From an uncultured SAR324 cluster bacterium (GTDB lineage Bacteria > SAR324 > NAC60-12), in contig CACERX010000002.1 in the NCBI GenBank assembly GCA_902562015.1, positions 1 through 64,000 on the forward strand: a stretch of 64,000 nt of DNA. Direction: 5' to 3'. Below the pieces are notes generated by a model. It searched no databases, had not been told where the DNA came from, and saw only the letters and a list, made by a program, of their open reading frames with translations. Numbering within the stretch: the first letter of the stretch is position 1; each line of letters opens with the position of its first letter. Shown here piece after piece: positions 9,784 through 19,906 of the stretch. Both the position numbers and the translations under genes were made by a program.

Positions 9784-10967
9784 AATCCAAAATTAACTTG
9801 AAGTACTCTTCGTTTATCTGGACTGTCTCCAGGCTCATCACCTGTTTCCGATGTATAAACGGCATACTGTATATTTAGTCCGCGGGCAAATATAAATGGA
9901 TTAAGTTCAAATCCGTGAGTAAAGTATCCCTGATTATATCCTGCTCTTACAGCAAAGAAACTTGCTCCTGAGTCAATTGGAATAATGCCTAGTTCAGTAC
10001 CTATGTGAAGCCTTTTAATGATGCAGTTTGTTTCCTTATTTGTCTGGCAGTATGTATCATCTGCATGATTCATTGTTAAATCACGAAGGTCGAAGGCAAA
10101 TAGCCATCTAAACGGCCCCCAGTCTGGTTGCCACGAAAGTCCTGTGCTAAATTCCGGCTCCTGATCTGAAGGTGATGTCTCGTTATCTGAAAGGTTAAAT
10201 TTAAGACCACCGACATTGTTTGCAGTAAAGCCCCATGTCATTTTCAATGCAGAAGCTGTTTCAAGGCGTCTTTGAAATCCGAAATTAAAAGTTTGAGCCT
10301 TTTTCAGATTTGTAAGTTCGCAAGATCCGAAGGAACTTGATAGGTCTGTATTTGTAAGTACTGTACCTATGGTGGCAGTTGTTAATGGTATATCGCAGCG
10401 TTCAACAGATTCTATTGAGGCACCAAAAAGCCAACGCCCACGAGCAACTGGGAGACCAAATCCAAGGTTGGTGATTCTGTCTAGGCGTAGGCCAAAATCT
10501 ATTTCAATTGACACAGGATTCCTGACTTCTAGGTCAAACTGTGTTTCTACACCACTTACACCTCCAAGGGTCACCAATTCTCCAAAGGGCATAATCACGT
10601 TGATGTCAATTAAATTGCGAAAATGAACACGTTTGCCCATAAGTAGCTCAACAATCTCCGCAGTGCTGGAATCACTGCTGAGTTTTGATATTTCATTAAC
10701 AATGTCGACAGAATCTTCTGAAACCTCGAATAAAAACGGGAATCCCACAATAATAGCATCAACTCCAACCAATCCGGCAGGATTGTAAAAAAGGGCATTT
10801 TCATCAAAACTAAGAGCAATACCTGCGTTCCCCATACCCAGATTACGAACAGCCTGAAAGGGACGCCGTAACTCACTTGTTTGAGCCTGCAGACTCATTA
10901 ATCCGCTTAGATTCAGTAAAAAAAATAGGACAAACAAAATGCGAATGTGGTAGCGTAATCTTGACAT
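9780..10967 (-). CDS. outer-membrane beta-barrel protein, FadL/PorV-like
   Basis: 395-residue exported protein with a signal peptide (about residues 8-29, ending near LQAQ). Directly after it comes RNLGMGNAGIALSFDENALFYNPAGL, abbreviated here as GMGNAGIA...NPAGL, the N-terminal signature of FadL/OmpP1 and PorV-type barrels. Alternating hydrophobic strands continue to a C-terminus ending in aromatic Phe (VNFGF), as in many outer-membrane proteins. FadL relatives import hydrophobic compounds, while PorV relatives serve secretion; the sequence does not decide between them. It is the first gene of a two-gene operon with the lipoprotein downstream. Confidence 0.75.
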   Translation of the reverse strand: MSRLRYHIRILFVLFFLLNLSGLMSLQAQTSELRRPFQAVRNLGMGNAGIALSFDENALFYNPAGLVGVDAIIVGFPFLFEVSEDSVDIVNEISKLSSDSSTAEIVELLMGKRVHFRNLIDINVIMPFGELVTLGGVSGVETQFDLEVRNPVSIEIDFGLRLDRITNLGFGLPVARGRWLFGASIESVERCDIPLTTATIGTVLTNTDLSSSFGSCELTNLKKAQTFNFGFQRRLETASALKMTWGFTANNVGGLKFNLSDNETSPSDQEPEFSTGLSWQPDWGPFRWLFAFDLRDLTMNHADDTYCQTNKETNCIIKRLHIGTELGIIPIDSGASFFAVRAGYNQGYFTHGFELNPFIFARGLNIQYAVYTSETGDEPGDSPDKRRVLQVNFGF

Positions 10968-11137
10968 TAAAGCAAAATCTAAATGTTAACCAGTTTAAAT
11001 ATAATTATTAATGGGTTATATCGCTTTGGTAAATGCACCCTTTATGCAAATTTTTTCTTACATAGCTCATAACATTCTGTATATTGGTGTTGTTAAAGTT
11101 TAGATTAAACATTTCCCAATTATTCTACAGTTTTTTT

Positions 11138-13921
11138 ATGCCCACACTATTTGCGTTAGATTCCATGGCAGTCCTCTACAGGGGATATTTTGCTATGATC
11201 CGGACTCCGCTGATAAATTCAAAAGGCTTGAACACAAGTGGGATCAGGACTTTTTTAATGCAGTTGATAAAAATAATTGAAGAAGATAAACCTGATTATC
11301 TGGCGGTGGCGTCTGATTCAATGGAGCCAACATTCCGTCATAAAATGTTCCCAGAATATAAAGCTACTCGTGAAAAAATGCCGGAGGATCTCGTCGATCA
11401 GCTCCCGTATCTTCCAAGGTTGGTGGAAGCGCTTAATCTGCCTTATTTGATTCTTCCAGGATACGAGGCTGATGACATTGTGGGTACACTTATGAGGCTT
11501 TGTCGTGAAGCGGAAATAGAAGGAGTTATGGTTACTAGTGATAAGGATTACATGCAGTTAATCAGCGAAGAAATTGTGATGCTGAACCACCGCAACGAGC
11601 GTATAGGAATAAGCGAAGTGGGAGAAAAATTCGGATGCGCTCCTGAGCAGGTGATTGAGATGCTGGGCCTGATGGGAGATTCTTCGGATAATATTCCCGG
11701 AGTAAGAGGAGTTGGAGAAAAAACCGCGGTTAAGCTGATATCAGATTTTGGAAGCATTGAACGTGTTTATGAAAATCTTGAAACAATTACCAGCAAAAGT
11801 CTGAAGGAAAAACTGGGGAATAATCAGGAAAATGCATTTCTTTCTAGGGATCTAGCCACTATTGACTGTCATGTGCCTCTATCTGTCTCGCTAAAAGATG
11901 TCCATCTTGGAGAAACAGATTTATATAACAATGATGAATTATATGCCCTGCTCGAAGAGCTAGAGTTCAGAACTCTGATGAACCGTCTTGTAAAAAAAAG
12001 GGGGGCTGTTTCAGCAAGTCAGGAGTCTGGATCTACTGATGCTAAAGCTAGGAAATTATCAAGTAATGAAAATCAGGAACTGCTTTCTTCGGAAATTGTA
12101 ATTGATCATGCCTATCTGGAAGTCAAATGTTCTTTAATTCAAACTGGAGAAGAACTACGATCCATATTAAGTGAATTTTCTAATAAAAATAGAATAGCTC
12201 TTGCTTTGGATGTGAAAGGTGAGCATCAGCTTGATTTTTGGCTTAATGGATTGGCGATTTGTGGTGATGGTGAAAATGCAGTTTATATTGATTTAGATAA
12301 TACTGAAACAGAAAGGGAAGAAATTATTGGGTTACTTAAAACACATCTGGAGTCTGCTGAGCATCCGAAAATTTTCTATGATCTTAAAAAAGCAGTACAG
12401 CTTTTTTCAAAATTAGGAATTAAGATTGAGGGTGTTGAATCGGATATATTAATTGCTGCACACATGACTGATCCGCTTTCAAGAAGACATGACCTTGATT
12501 ACCTGCTGGGACTCAAGTTGAATATGAAAAGGCAATCCAAGGAATCTACCTATGCACCAAAGCAGAGCCAGATGGACATGTTTGAAGAATCTGATGAAGA
12601 TGATTACACAGTGCTTTGTGAAAACTCGGTCATAATTTTTCAGTTGCATGAACTTCTTAAAGCTCAGTTGAAGCAAACCGGAATGGAGAGTGCATACCAC
12701 AACATAGAAATTCCACTGGCCGGTACTCTTGCAGAGCTTGAAATGACTGGAGTAAAGCTTGATGTAGGAGGATTGAAAAAAGTTGCTCTTGAGTTTGATG
12801 GACGCCTTACTGAATTACGCAAAAAAATTACTGAACTTTCGGGGGAAGAATTTAATCCAAATTCTGTAGTTGAACTACAGAAAATTCTTTATGAAAAATT
12901 TAGACTTCATGAGCGGTTCAACATCAAACCAAAAAAAATTAAGCTTGGCAACCGTATGTCTACTGATGAGGAAACATTGGAAAAACTTGCTGAAGATGAA
13001 TTGCCACGCACCATCTTAGATTATCGTTCACTAAATAAAATTAAAAACACTTATATTGATCAGCTTCCCGAATATGTTCATTTAAAAAGCGGAAACATCC
13101 ACTCGACATTTCATCAAACTGGAACATCCACAGGGCGTCTGTCATCAGAAAATCCGAATTTGCAGAACATTCCTGTTCGTTCCACTGAAGGACGACGAGT
13201 CCGTCGTGCCTTCATAGCATCCAGAACTGAAAATATCCTGATTTCTGCAGATTACAGTCAGATTGAACTTAGAGTTGTAGCACATTATTCAAAAGACCCA
13301 ACTTTTCTAGAAGCATACCGTCGAAACCTTGATATCCACTCGCTGACAGCTTCAACTATTTTTGGCGTTGCAGAAAAAGATGTGACGCGTGAAATGCGGG
13401 ACAGAGCAAAAGAAGTTAATTTTGGACTGATTTATCGTATGGGTGCTGAGAGGCTGTCAATAGTTAGCAAAACTACCAAAGCTGAGGCAAAAGAATTTAT
13501 TGAACGCTATTTTGAGAAATACAGTACAATACACTCTCTGCAAGAGCGATTCTTGGAACAGGCTCGAAAGGAAGGTTTTTCTGAGACTTTATTCGGAAGA
13601 AGACGATACTTGCCAGACATAAATTCTAAAGGACTTTTGAAAAGAATTGCAGAAGGTGCAGCTATAAACACGCCAATCCAAGGTTCTGCAGCGGAAATCA
13701 TCAAACTGGCCATGATTGATGTGGAGAATCTGTTAAGAGAAAAAAAAATGCAGTCGAGAATGATACTTACAGTGCACGATGAGCTAGTTTTTGATGCAGT
13801 CAAAGAAGAGGAATATGAACTATGTGAGATTGTCAAGCATGCAATGGAGAACGTGGTTGGCCTTGAGGTTCCCCTGCTGGTTGAAATAGGAAAGGGCCAG
13901 ACTTGGCTTGATGCGCATTAA
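11138..13921 (+). CDS. polA: DNA polymerase I
   Basis: 927-residue DNA polymerase I for Okazaki-fragment processing and repair. The N-terminal 5'-3' exonuclease (residues about 1-290) is complete, starting MPTLFALDSMAVLYRG and containing YEADDI and MVTSDKDYMQL. I chose the ATG at 11138 because homology begins there; an upstream GTG at 11084 adds 18 unlikely residues. The polymerase domain has motif A DYSQIELRV (Asp705), motif B RDRAKEVNFGLIYRMG and motif C VHDEL (Asp881, Glu882). The 3'-5' exonuclease domain is present as a fold but its metal ligands look lost: LDVKGE replaces DxE, and the later Asp positions are not acidic. Motif B has Arg767 where YG is usual. The gene is monocistronic or leads weakly into the next gene. 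Confidence 0.96.
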   Translation: MPTLFALDSMAVLYRGYFAMIRTPLINSKGLNTSGIRTFLMQLIKIIEEDKPDYLAVASDSMEPTFRHKMFPEYKATREKMPEDLVDQLPYLPRLVEALNLPYLILPGYEADDIVGTLMRLCREAEIEGVMVTSDKDYMQLISEEIVMLNHRNERIGISEVGEKFGCAPEQVIEMLGLMGDSSDNIPGVRGVGEKTAVKLISDFGSIERVYENLETITSKSLKEKLGNNQENAFLSRDLATIDCHVPLSVSLKDVHLGETDLYNNDELYALLEELEFRTLMNRLVKKRGAVSASQESGSTDAKARKLSSNENQELLSSEIVIDHAYLEVKCSLIQTGEELRSILSEFSNKNRIALALDVKGEHQLDFWLNGLAICGDGENAVYIDLDNTETEREEIIGLLKTHLESAEHPKIFYDLKKAVQLFSKLGIKIEGVESDILIAAHMTDPLSRRHDLDYLLGLKLNMKRQSKESTYAPKQSQMDMFEESDEDDYTVLCENSVIIFQLHELLKAQLKQTGMESAYHNIEIPLAGTLAELEMTGVKLDVGGLKKVALEFDGRLTELRKKITELSGEEFNPNSVVELQKILYEKFRLHERFNIKPKKIKLGNRMSTDEETLEKLAEDELPRTILDYRSLNKIKNTYIDQLPEYVHLKSGNIHSTFHQTGTSTGRLSSENPNLQNIPVRSTEGRRVRRAFIASRTENILISADYSQIELRVVAHYSKDPTFLEAYRRNLDIHSLTASTIFGVAEKDVTREMRDRAKEVNFGLIYRMGAERLSIVSKTTKAEAKEFIERYFEKYSTIHSLQERFLEQARKEGFSETLFGRRRYLPDINSKGLLKRIAEGAAINTPIQGSAAEIIKLAMIDVENLLREKKMQSRMILTVHDELVFDAVKEEEYELCEIVKHAMENVVGLEVPLLVEIGKGQTWLDAH

Positions 13922-14080
13922 TCTTCCATAATGCTAAACTATTTATAGTTTATAGGTCAATTTGTATGAGTAATAATTAACTATAATAGTCAATTCCTAG
14001 GAATCAAAATGCTTTTGAAAAATTATGGTCATTGTTACAATATATAAATACCTGTAAAAAAATGTTTTGAGGAGAAAATA

Positions 14081-14356
14081 ATGGTAACAGCGCTTGTACT
14101 TTTAAACATCGACCGGAATAAAATTAAAAATGTTTCGCAAAAACTTGTAGATATGCAGGAAGTATCAGAGGTATATTCTGTTGCGGGACGATATGATCTA
14201 GTGGCGATAATTCGAGTAAAAAATAATGAACAAATCGCTGAAACAATCACAGTAAAATTCTCTGATATGGAAGGTATAACAGCTACAGAAACTCTGATTG
14301 CTTTCAACACTTTTTCTAGACACGATCTTGAACTAATGTTTTCAATCGGGGAGTGA
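14081..14356 (+). CDS. stand-alone Lrp/AsnC ligand-binding (RAM) domain protein
   Basis: 91-residue protein matching only the C-terminal effector domain of Lrp/AsnC regulators. It starts MVTALVLLNID, has VSEVYSVAGRYDLVAIIRV (the conserved GxYD segment) and ends in TETLIAFNTFSRHDLE. There is no helix-turn-helix. Such proteins form ligand-binding oligomers and may sense amino acids. AGGAG lies a few bases upstream of the ATG. hisC starts seven bases after the stop, so they form an operon, which suggests a link to amino-acid metabolism. Confidence 0.85.
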   Translation: MVTALVLLNIDRNKIKNVSQKLVDMQEVSEVYSVAGRYDLVAIIRVKNNEQIAETITVKFSDMEGITATETLIAFNTFSRHDLELMFSIGE

Positions 14357-14362
14357 TAGCAA

Positions 14363-15439
14363 ATGTCAGCTCCAGGATTGAAAAAATCAATAGAGGTCCG
14401 GGAAGCAATATCACGTATGGACCAATATAGACCCCCTCTTGAAATCCGTGATCCGGATGCATTCCTGCTGATGGACTTTAATGAATCTCCAATGCCACCC
14501 CCTCCGGTAGTAATTAAAAAAATTACAGAATTCCTTAACTCTCATGTTCATGTCTATCCCAAATATGGTGATTTTCTTCAGAAACTCGGGAATTATTCTG
14601 GTGTTCCTGCCGAAAACCTGTTGCTGACAAACGGTTCTGATCAAGCAATTGACATCATAATGAGAAGCCTATTGGAAAAAGGAGAAGAAGCTACAATGGT
14701 GCAGCCTGGATTTCAGATGTACAATCAGATTGCGAATACACTTGGATGTAAATTGAGCGGGCCGCAATTTCCTCCTGATTTCCATTTCCCCCACCTTGAA
14801 TTGAAAAAATCAGTAAACACCAAAACACGATTGATTGTTTTAATTAACCCGAATAATCCTACGGGAACATCCGTATCAATTGAGCAAATTGAGGATATAC
14901 TAAAATCTTTTCCGGATATTCCTTTGCTTGTTGATGAAGCATATTACGAATTTACTGGTGAAACCTGCGTCTCACTTTTGAGAAACTACCCAAAGTTGAT
15001 TTTGGTACGCACTTTTTCTAAAGCGCTTGCTTTATCAAGTCTACGTTTGGGTTACATTATAGCAAGCCAGGAATTCATTCTTGAGCTTCAGAAAATTCGT
15101 GGTCCTTATGATGTGAATAGTGTAGCTGTATTAGCAGCTCGGGAGCAACTTAATCTCCCGGAACACTGGCAAAATACCGTGAGACACCTGATGGATGAAA
15201 GTAAACCGGCATTAGAAAAATATTTTGACGAAAAGCAGGTGAAATATTTTTCCAGCAAGGCAAATTTTATGTTGGTAGAACCTCCGGATGTTGAGAATGC
15301 ATGCAAGTTCCTGATGGATAATAAAATTCTTGTAAGACCGATGAGACCGCCGATATCCCACACTTTCCGAATGAGCCTCAGGATGATGCCTGAAATGCAG
15401 AGCTTTATGGATGTTTTTACCCGTTATTTAGACAGCTGA
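14363..15439 (+). CDS. hisC: histidinol-phosphate aminotransferase
   Basis: 358-residue fold-type I PLP enzyme that converts imidazole-acetol phosphate to histidinol phosphate. It has LTNGSDQAIDIIMR (phosphate-binding turn), NPNNPTGT, the PLP Asp/Tyr pair in LVDEAYYEF, the Schiff-base Lys in VRTFSKALALSSLRLGYI, and the C-terminal Arg in HTFRMSLR. The set is typical of HisC, but the family also holds broad-specificity aminotransferases for aromatic amino acids. No other his gene is in the window. It shares an operon with the upstream RAM-domain protein. Confidence 0.88.
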   Translation: MSAPGLKKSIEVREAISRMDQYRPPLEIRDPDAFLLMDFNESPMPPPPVVIKKITEFLNSHVHVYPKYGDFLQKLGNYSGVPAENLLLTNGSDQAIDIIMRSLLEKGEEATMVQPGFQMYNQIANTLGCKLSGPQFPPDFHFPHLELKKSVNTKTRLIVLINPNNPTGTSVSIEQIEDILKSFPDIPLLVDEAYYEFTGETCVSLLRNYPKLILVRTFSKALALSSLRLGYIIASQEFILELQKIRGPYDVNSVAVLAAREQLNLPEHWQNTVRHLMDESKPALEKYFDEKQVKYFSSKANFMLVEPPDVENACKFLMDNKILVRPMRPPISHTFRMSLRMMPEMQSFMDVFTRYLDS

Positions 15440-15498
15440 CTAGAAAAAAGCAAATTGGTGAGATAATTGCATTCATTCAAGTCCTTATGAAGGAACCG

Positions 15499-15572
15499 CA
15501 CAGGAGGTTAGCGTTTTCCAAGGAAGGAAAAAATTGACAAGGACGACAAGAATTTAACGATGATCTCCTGTG
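15499..15572. repeat. inverted repeat between convergent genes
   Basis: CACAGGAG at 15499-15506 and its exact reverse complement CTCCTGTG at 15565-15572 enclose 58 bases. They lie between the convergent ends of hisC (15439) and the minus-strand gene ending at 15590. No T-run follows the stem on either strand, so a rho-independent terminator is not supported. It may be a structured 3' end or chance. Confidence 0.3.
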
Positions 15573-15589
15573 TATCCCGTTTAAGCTTT

Positions 15590-16309
15590 TTATTTCAAGT
15601 TATGATCATTATTCCCCCTAATAATTTCATCAAGTACATCCATATACATACCGCAAAGTGTTGACCATTTGTCAGATTTGGTCAGCTCCTCTTGAAATTT
15701 ATTAAAGGTACCAAATTCTGTTTTTTTATGATCAAAATCGTTGCAGTACGGCAGAGAGACACTTTCCTGAGTAAAAGGGGAAATACAGGTGAAAAAATCG
15801 ATGCACAATTTATGAGGATCAGCATTGTAAATCATTTGCATTTTTCTTAAAAATAGGGTTGCAATTGCTTCACGATCTCTTGCTGACATGGAAATTTTGC
15901 CTGATGAAGCCTTAGTCAAAAGGTTTTTTTCAAATACCATTACGAATAGCAGGTAATCACTCCAGTTCCTTGAAAGACCAAATGACCGTACTTCAGGGGT
16001 ATTTGCCCATTCAGTTAAATATTCCTGATGACGGTAATAGCAGCTTAAAATATTTTTTTGTGAGCCTTTTTGTCGCGCATACCATACCATAACCTGCTGC
16101 TCGATTTTTGAAATACTGATACTTTTCAACTGGCTCCAGATCAGCAACAGTAGGGACTCCATTCCTCTAAGCATTTCAAGGTAATTCATAGCCAAATCCC
16201 TTTCAAGCCAGGCACAGTGAAAAGGCATATTATGAGCGGAATTAAGTGCATCAATAATCTTTGCCAACTGCCAGGATGCTTCCTCTTTCAACCAATTTTC
16301 AGGGCTCAT
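15590..16309 (-). CDS. hypothetical protein downstream of mfd
   Basis: 239-residue cytoplasmic-looking protein, not recognised. It is helical, rich in Trp, Tyr, Met and Leu, with no signal peptide; stretches such as LRGMESLLLLIWSQLKSI look like amphipathic helices rather than membrane spans. The start lies 18 bases after the mfd stop on the same strand, so it is almost certainly cotranscribed with mfd. Nothing in the sequence supports a repair role beyond this position. Confidence 0.65.
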   Translation of the reverse strand: MSPENWLKEEASWQLAKIIDALNSAHNMPFHCAWLERDLAMNYLEMLRGMESLLLLIWSQLKSISISKIEQQVMVWYARQKGSQKNILSCYYRHQEYLTEWANTPEVRSFGLSRNWSDYLLFVMVFEKNLLTKASSGKISMSARDREAIATLFLRKMQMIYNADPHKLCIDFFTCISPFTQESVSLPYCNDFDHKKTEFGTFNKFQEELTKSDKWSTLCGMYMDVLDEIIRGNNDHNLK

Positions 16310-16327
16310 TTTTTTTTAAGAATGCTA

Positions 16328-19300
16328 TCAACTGTTAACTATGAAAAAGTGCTCCATCTGTTTAAGTCTGCTGAGTATTGTAGGCATGTCCGCAGGCACA
16401 TCATTTAAATTTAGTGTATTTTCAGGTACGTAATTAAGTGATGTCTGGTCATCACACAGCCATTCAACAAGTTTGTCATGATCAAGTTTAGCAGTATCTT
16501 TAATCTTTAGCCTCAAGCGGTTGTTTTCATATTCAATTTTTTCCACACCATGAAGCTGTCCCCATAGTCTAATTTCAGCATGTCTGAATATATTAAGCAC
16601 CGCTTCCGGAAGAATGCCGAACCGGTTTTCGATACCGTTACGAAATTCCCAAAGGTCTTCTTTTGTGGGCAGAGTCCAGACTGCTTTGTAAAAAGAAAGG
16701 CGCTGGTTGCTACTGCCTATGTAGGATTCAGGAATAATCTGATCAATCTGGCTCAGTTTCACCTGAATGTCTTCCACAGATAATCCTGATTCAGATTGTT
16801 GTAGTTTTTTCACTGCTCTATCTACCATTTGTGTGTAAAGCTCCAGACCCACGCTTGCTATTTGCCCGGACTGCTCTGATCCAAGTAAATTCCCAGCTCC
16901 TCTAATTTCCAAGTCTCTTGAAGCAACCTTAAATCCTGCCCCAAGGTCGTTCAAGTTCTGCAGTACGTTGAGTCGCTCATTTGCGATTCCGCTTAAGATC
17001 ATGTCTGGTGGATACAGCAAATAAGCATAAGCCTGTACATTGCTACGTCCAACTCTTCCCCTTAGCTGATAGAGTTGAGATAGTCCAAAAATATGTGCGT
17101 TGTTAATTATGATTGTATTGGCATTTGTTATATCAAGACCAGACTCAATAATAGTAGTAGAGAGCAAAACATTAAATTCCCCATTAATAAACTCCAGCAT
17201 AACTTTTTCCAGTTTTTCTTCCCTCATTTGACCATGTCCGATTACGATCTTCACATTAGGAAGGATATTATCAAGATAGCGACCATATTCATAAATAGTA
17301 TCAATACTGTTGTGAACTATAAAAACTTGACCATCGCGACGAATTTCACGGCTGACAGCTTCCTGAATAATATATTCATTTGCAGGTAGTAATCTGGTCC
17401 GAATTGCCCTGCGATCTGCAGGAGGTGTGTTTACTAGGCTAAGGTCCCGTATTCCCATCAATGACATGTGAAGAGTACGTGGAATTGGAGTGGCTGAAAG
17501 AGTAAGTACATCTACAGAGGCCCTGAAGTGCTTAATCTTTTCCTTGTGTTTAACCCCGAAACGTTGTTCTTCATCAACAACAAGCAATCCCAAGTCTTTG
17601 AATTTAACATCTGTTGAGAGCATACGATGTGTACCAATAAGCACATCTATTTTACCTTCCTGCAAACGTTTAATAATTTTTTTCTGTTCCGTTACTGTTC
17701 TGAAACGGCTAATGACATCTATTATAAAAGGGGTGTTTTCAAATCGGTTGCAGAATGTCTCAAAGTGCTGCTGTGCGAGAATTGTGGTAGGGACAAGAAT
17801 CGCAACCTGTTTTTCCTGTTGGACAGCCTTGAATGTAGCACGCATGGCGATCTCAGTTTTTCCAAAACCAACATCTCCACAAACGAGCCTGTCCATAGGC
17901 ATATCATTTTCCATATCTTCCTTGACTGAGTTTATCACTTGCATCTGATCTGGAGTTTCCTCAAACTCAAAGCGCAGTTCAAATTTTTGCATTTCCAGAT
18001 CATCAGCTGCAAAGGCGAAACCCTTACGGGCTTTACGTTCAGCATAAATGTCAGCCAATTCTTCGGCAATGTTCTCCACAGTCTTAGAAACCTTACTGCG
18101 AGTCTTTTTCCAAGCTTTTTCTCCAAGCTTGCTCAATTTAGGAGTAGTGCCGTCTGCATTTATATATTTCTGCACAAGGTGGATTTTTTCTAAAGGAACG
18201 TAAACTTTTTCATCATTTGCGAAAACTAGCTGCATGAATTCGTTTTGATTGCCACCAGCCGAAATTTTCTGTAACCCTTTGTAGCATCCGATTCCGTAGT
18301 CAAGGTGTACAATATGGTCTCCTTCCTTTAGATCATCAAGGTTACCTGCAGTCTGGTGAACTTGGGCACGCTGTAAGCGACGACTCCTTGTTTTTTCACC
18401 GAAAACTTCTTCCTCAGTCAGTAAAACGAAAAGATCTTTCCCATTTGAATCAAGTTTTCTGAAACCTGAAGAAACTTTTCCTATTAAAATTGGGATCTTG
18501 TCATCCGTGTATTTAGGAGCTTTTTTTTCAAGCCACTCAAACCATGGACATGAGTTTGTGTTCATTTCATTCCCCGCTAAAGTGCTCTCAACTCCTAAAT
18601 CGTCAAGCAGTTGCTGGAATCCATCCGCATGTGTTTGGTTTCTTGCACTGAGCAAAACCGGTGTTCCAGAGCTGTACCATTTTTGAATCAGTTGAACCAT
18701 GTAACCTACTGAGGAAGTAGCCTTCTCTCTTTTAAATTGATTGCGTAGTGTCTTGTTATCTACAAACTGAATATGATGTACTGTACGTGCTTTAGATTTA
18801 TTAATTTTCATTGAGCTTAAAATCAGGTTGACATGCTTATTAAGCTTGGTCTGAAGTTCTCTATGGTTTAAAAATAATGACTCAGGATTTAGAGTAAGCT
18901 TGTTTTGTTGATTGCTGATTTCGTACTCCAAAAAGACTTCATTGTAAAAATTTTCAGCACGCTTATTTAAATTTTTTTCTTCATCAATTATCAAAATGAA
19001 TTTATCTGGAAAATAATCAAATAGTGTTTCCAGTTCTTTGTAGAATAAAGGGTAAAGTGATTCAATTCCGGGGAACCCTTCCTTATTTTTCAGACTTTGT
19101 CTTAATTGCAAGAGTACTTCTGCTTTGCATTTTTTTCGATATTCTGGCAGGTTTTGGCTAGCATAATCGATATTTTCTTGATTAAAAAGGATTTCACCAG
19201 CTGGGAGGATTTGTAATGAATCCAATTCAGTTTGATCAGTATGTTGAGATTGAATGTCAAAAGGTTTAAGTAACTGCTTCTTGGAATTTTCAGAAAACTC

Positions 19301-19873
19301 TATTCGGACTGGTTTTTCGATGTTCAATGGAAAAACGTCTATTATCCCTCCATGAAAACTGAACTCTCCCAGTTCTTCAACCACATCAACCTGAATATAA
19401 CCAGAATTAAGCAGTTGTTTTCTAATTTCATCCGGACTTCTGAAAAACTCATTTGTTAGTGTGAAAGTGTTTTTTAAAAAATCATTTCGAGGCAGAATAA
19501 ACTGCATCAGTGCATTGGGTGTGGTAATAAGTACTCGTACCTGCTGATTTAGTAAAGCTGCAAGCGTTTGAAAACGTTTTGCAACCAGTTCTTTGTGTGG
19601 AGAAAAATTGTCGTATGGAAGCACATCCCAGAATGGGAAAAAATAAACCCCCTTTTTTCCAAAATAATAGTATATGTCATGCAGTAAAATTTCGGCAATA
19701 TCAAATGATTCACATACAACCACAACTGGGAATGTTCCCTCTAGAGATGATTCGGATTTATTGCTGAGCATGGAAACAAGCAGTGCTTTGCTGGAGCCAG
19801 CAAGTCCTTGAAGTTCAACTGGAGCAGAATCTCGATTTATATTGTTTAGGATTTTCTGGAGAGATGAGGACAT
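16328..19873 (-). CDS. mfd: transcription-repair coupling factor Mfd
   Basis: 1181-residue ATP-dependent translocase that removes stalled RNA polymerase and recruits UvrA to transcribed-strand lesions. The order is a degenerate UvrB-like N-terminal module (FPFWDVLPYDNFSPH, GGIIDVFPLN), the RNA-polymerase-interacting domain (DHIVHLDYGIGCYKGLQ, VYVPLEKIHLVQKY), then the RecG-like SF2 motor. The motor has Walker A GDVGFGKTE, the DEEQ box in VVDEEQRFGV, LSATPIPRTLHM, and QLRGRVGRS (motif VI). The C-terminal TRCF domain (SLSQIDQIIPESYI region) follows. Length is slightly above the E. coli protein (1148). It lies between a small acidic protein gene 33 bases upstream and the hypothetical gene downstream. 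Confidence 0.97.
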   Translation of the reverse strand: MSSSLQKILNNINRDSAPVELQGLAGSSKALLVSMLSNKSESSLEGTFPVVVVCESFDIAEILLHDIYYYFGKKGVYFFPFWDVLPYDNFSPHKELVAKRFQTLAALLNQQVRVLITTPNALMQFILPRNDFLKNTFTLTNEFFRSPDEIRKQLLNSGYIQVDVVEELGEFSFHGGIIDVFPLNIEKPVRIEFSENSKKQLLKPFDIQSQHTDQTELDSLQILPAGEILFNQENIDYASQNLPEYRKKCKAEVLLQLRQSLKNKEGFPGIESLYPLFYKELETLFDYFPDKFILIIDEEKNLNKRAENFYNEVFLEYEISNQQNKLTLNPESLFLNHRELQTKLNKHVNLILSSMKINKSKARTVHHIQFVDNKTLRNQFKREKATSSVGYMVQLIQKWYSSGTPVLLSARNQTHADGFQQLLDDLGVESTLAGNEMNTNSCPWFEWLEKKAPKYTDDKIPILIGKVSSGFRKLDSNGKDLFVLLTEEEVFGEKTRSRRLQRAQVHQTAGNLDDLKEGDHIVHLDYGIGCYKGLQKISAGGNQNEFMQLVFANDEKVYVPLEKIHLVQKYINADGTTPKLSKLGEKAWKKTRSKVSKTVENIAEELADIYAERKARKGFAFAADDLEMQKFELRFEFEETPDQMQVINSVKEDMENDMPMDRLVCGDVGFGKTEIAMRATFKAVQQEKQVAILVPTTILAQQHFETFCNRFENTPFIIDVISRFRTVTEQKKIIKRLQEGKIDVLIGTHRMLSTDVKFKDLGLLVVDEEQRFGVKHKEKIKHFRASVDVLTLSATPIPRTLHMSLMGIRDLSLVNTPPADRRAIRTRLLPANEYIIQEAVSREIRRDGQVFIVHNSIDTIYEYGRYLDNILPNVKIVIGHGQMREEKLEKVMLEFINGEFNVLLSTTIIESGLDITNANTIIINNAHIFGLSQLYQLRGRVGRSNVQAYAYLLYPPDMILSGIANERLNVLQNLNDLGAGFKVASRDLEIRGAGNLLGSEQSGQIASVGLELYTQMVDRAVKKLQQSESGLSVEDIQVKLSQIDQIIPESYIGSSNQRLSFYKAVWTLPTKEDLWEFRNGIENRFGILPEAVLNIFRHAEIRLWGQLHGVEKIEYENNRLRLKIKDTAKLDHDKLVEWLCDDQTSLNYVPENTLNLNDVPADMPTILSRLKQMEHFFIVNS

Positions 19874-19906
19874 GACTTTGGTAAAAAACTGTAAAGATTC
19901 CGGTGT

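Noticed and set aside
17490..17948. Plus-strand open frame of 152 codons inside mfd
   Set aside because: Antisense to conserved Mfd motor motifs; composition is Ser/Cys-rich, typical of a shadow frame.
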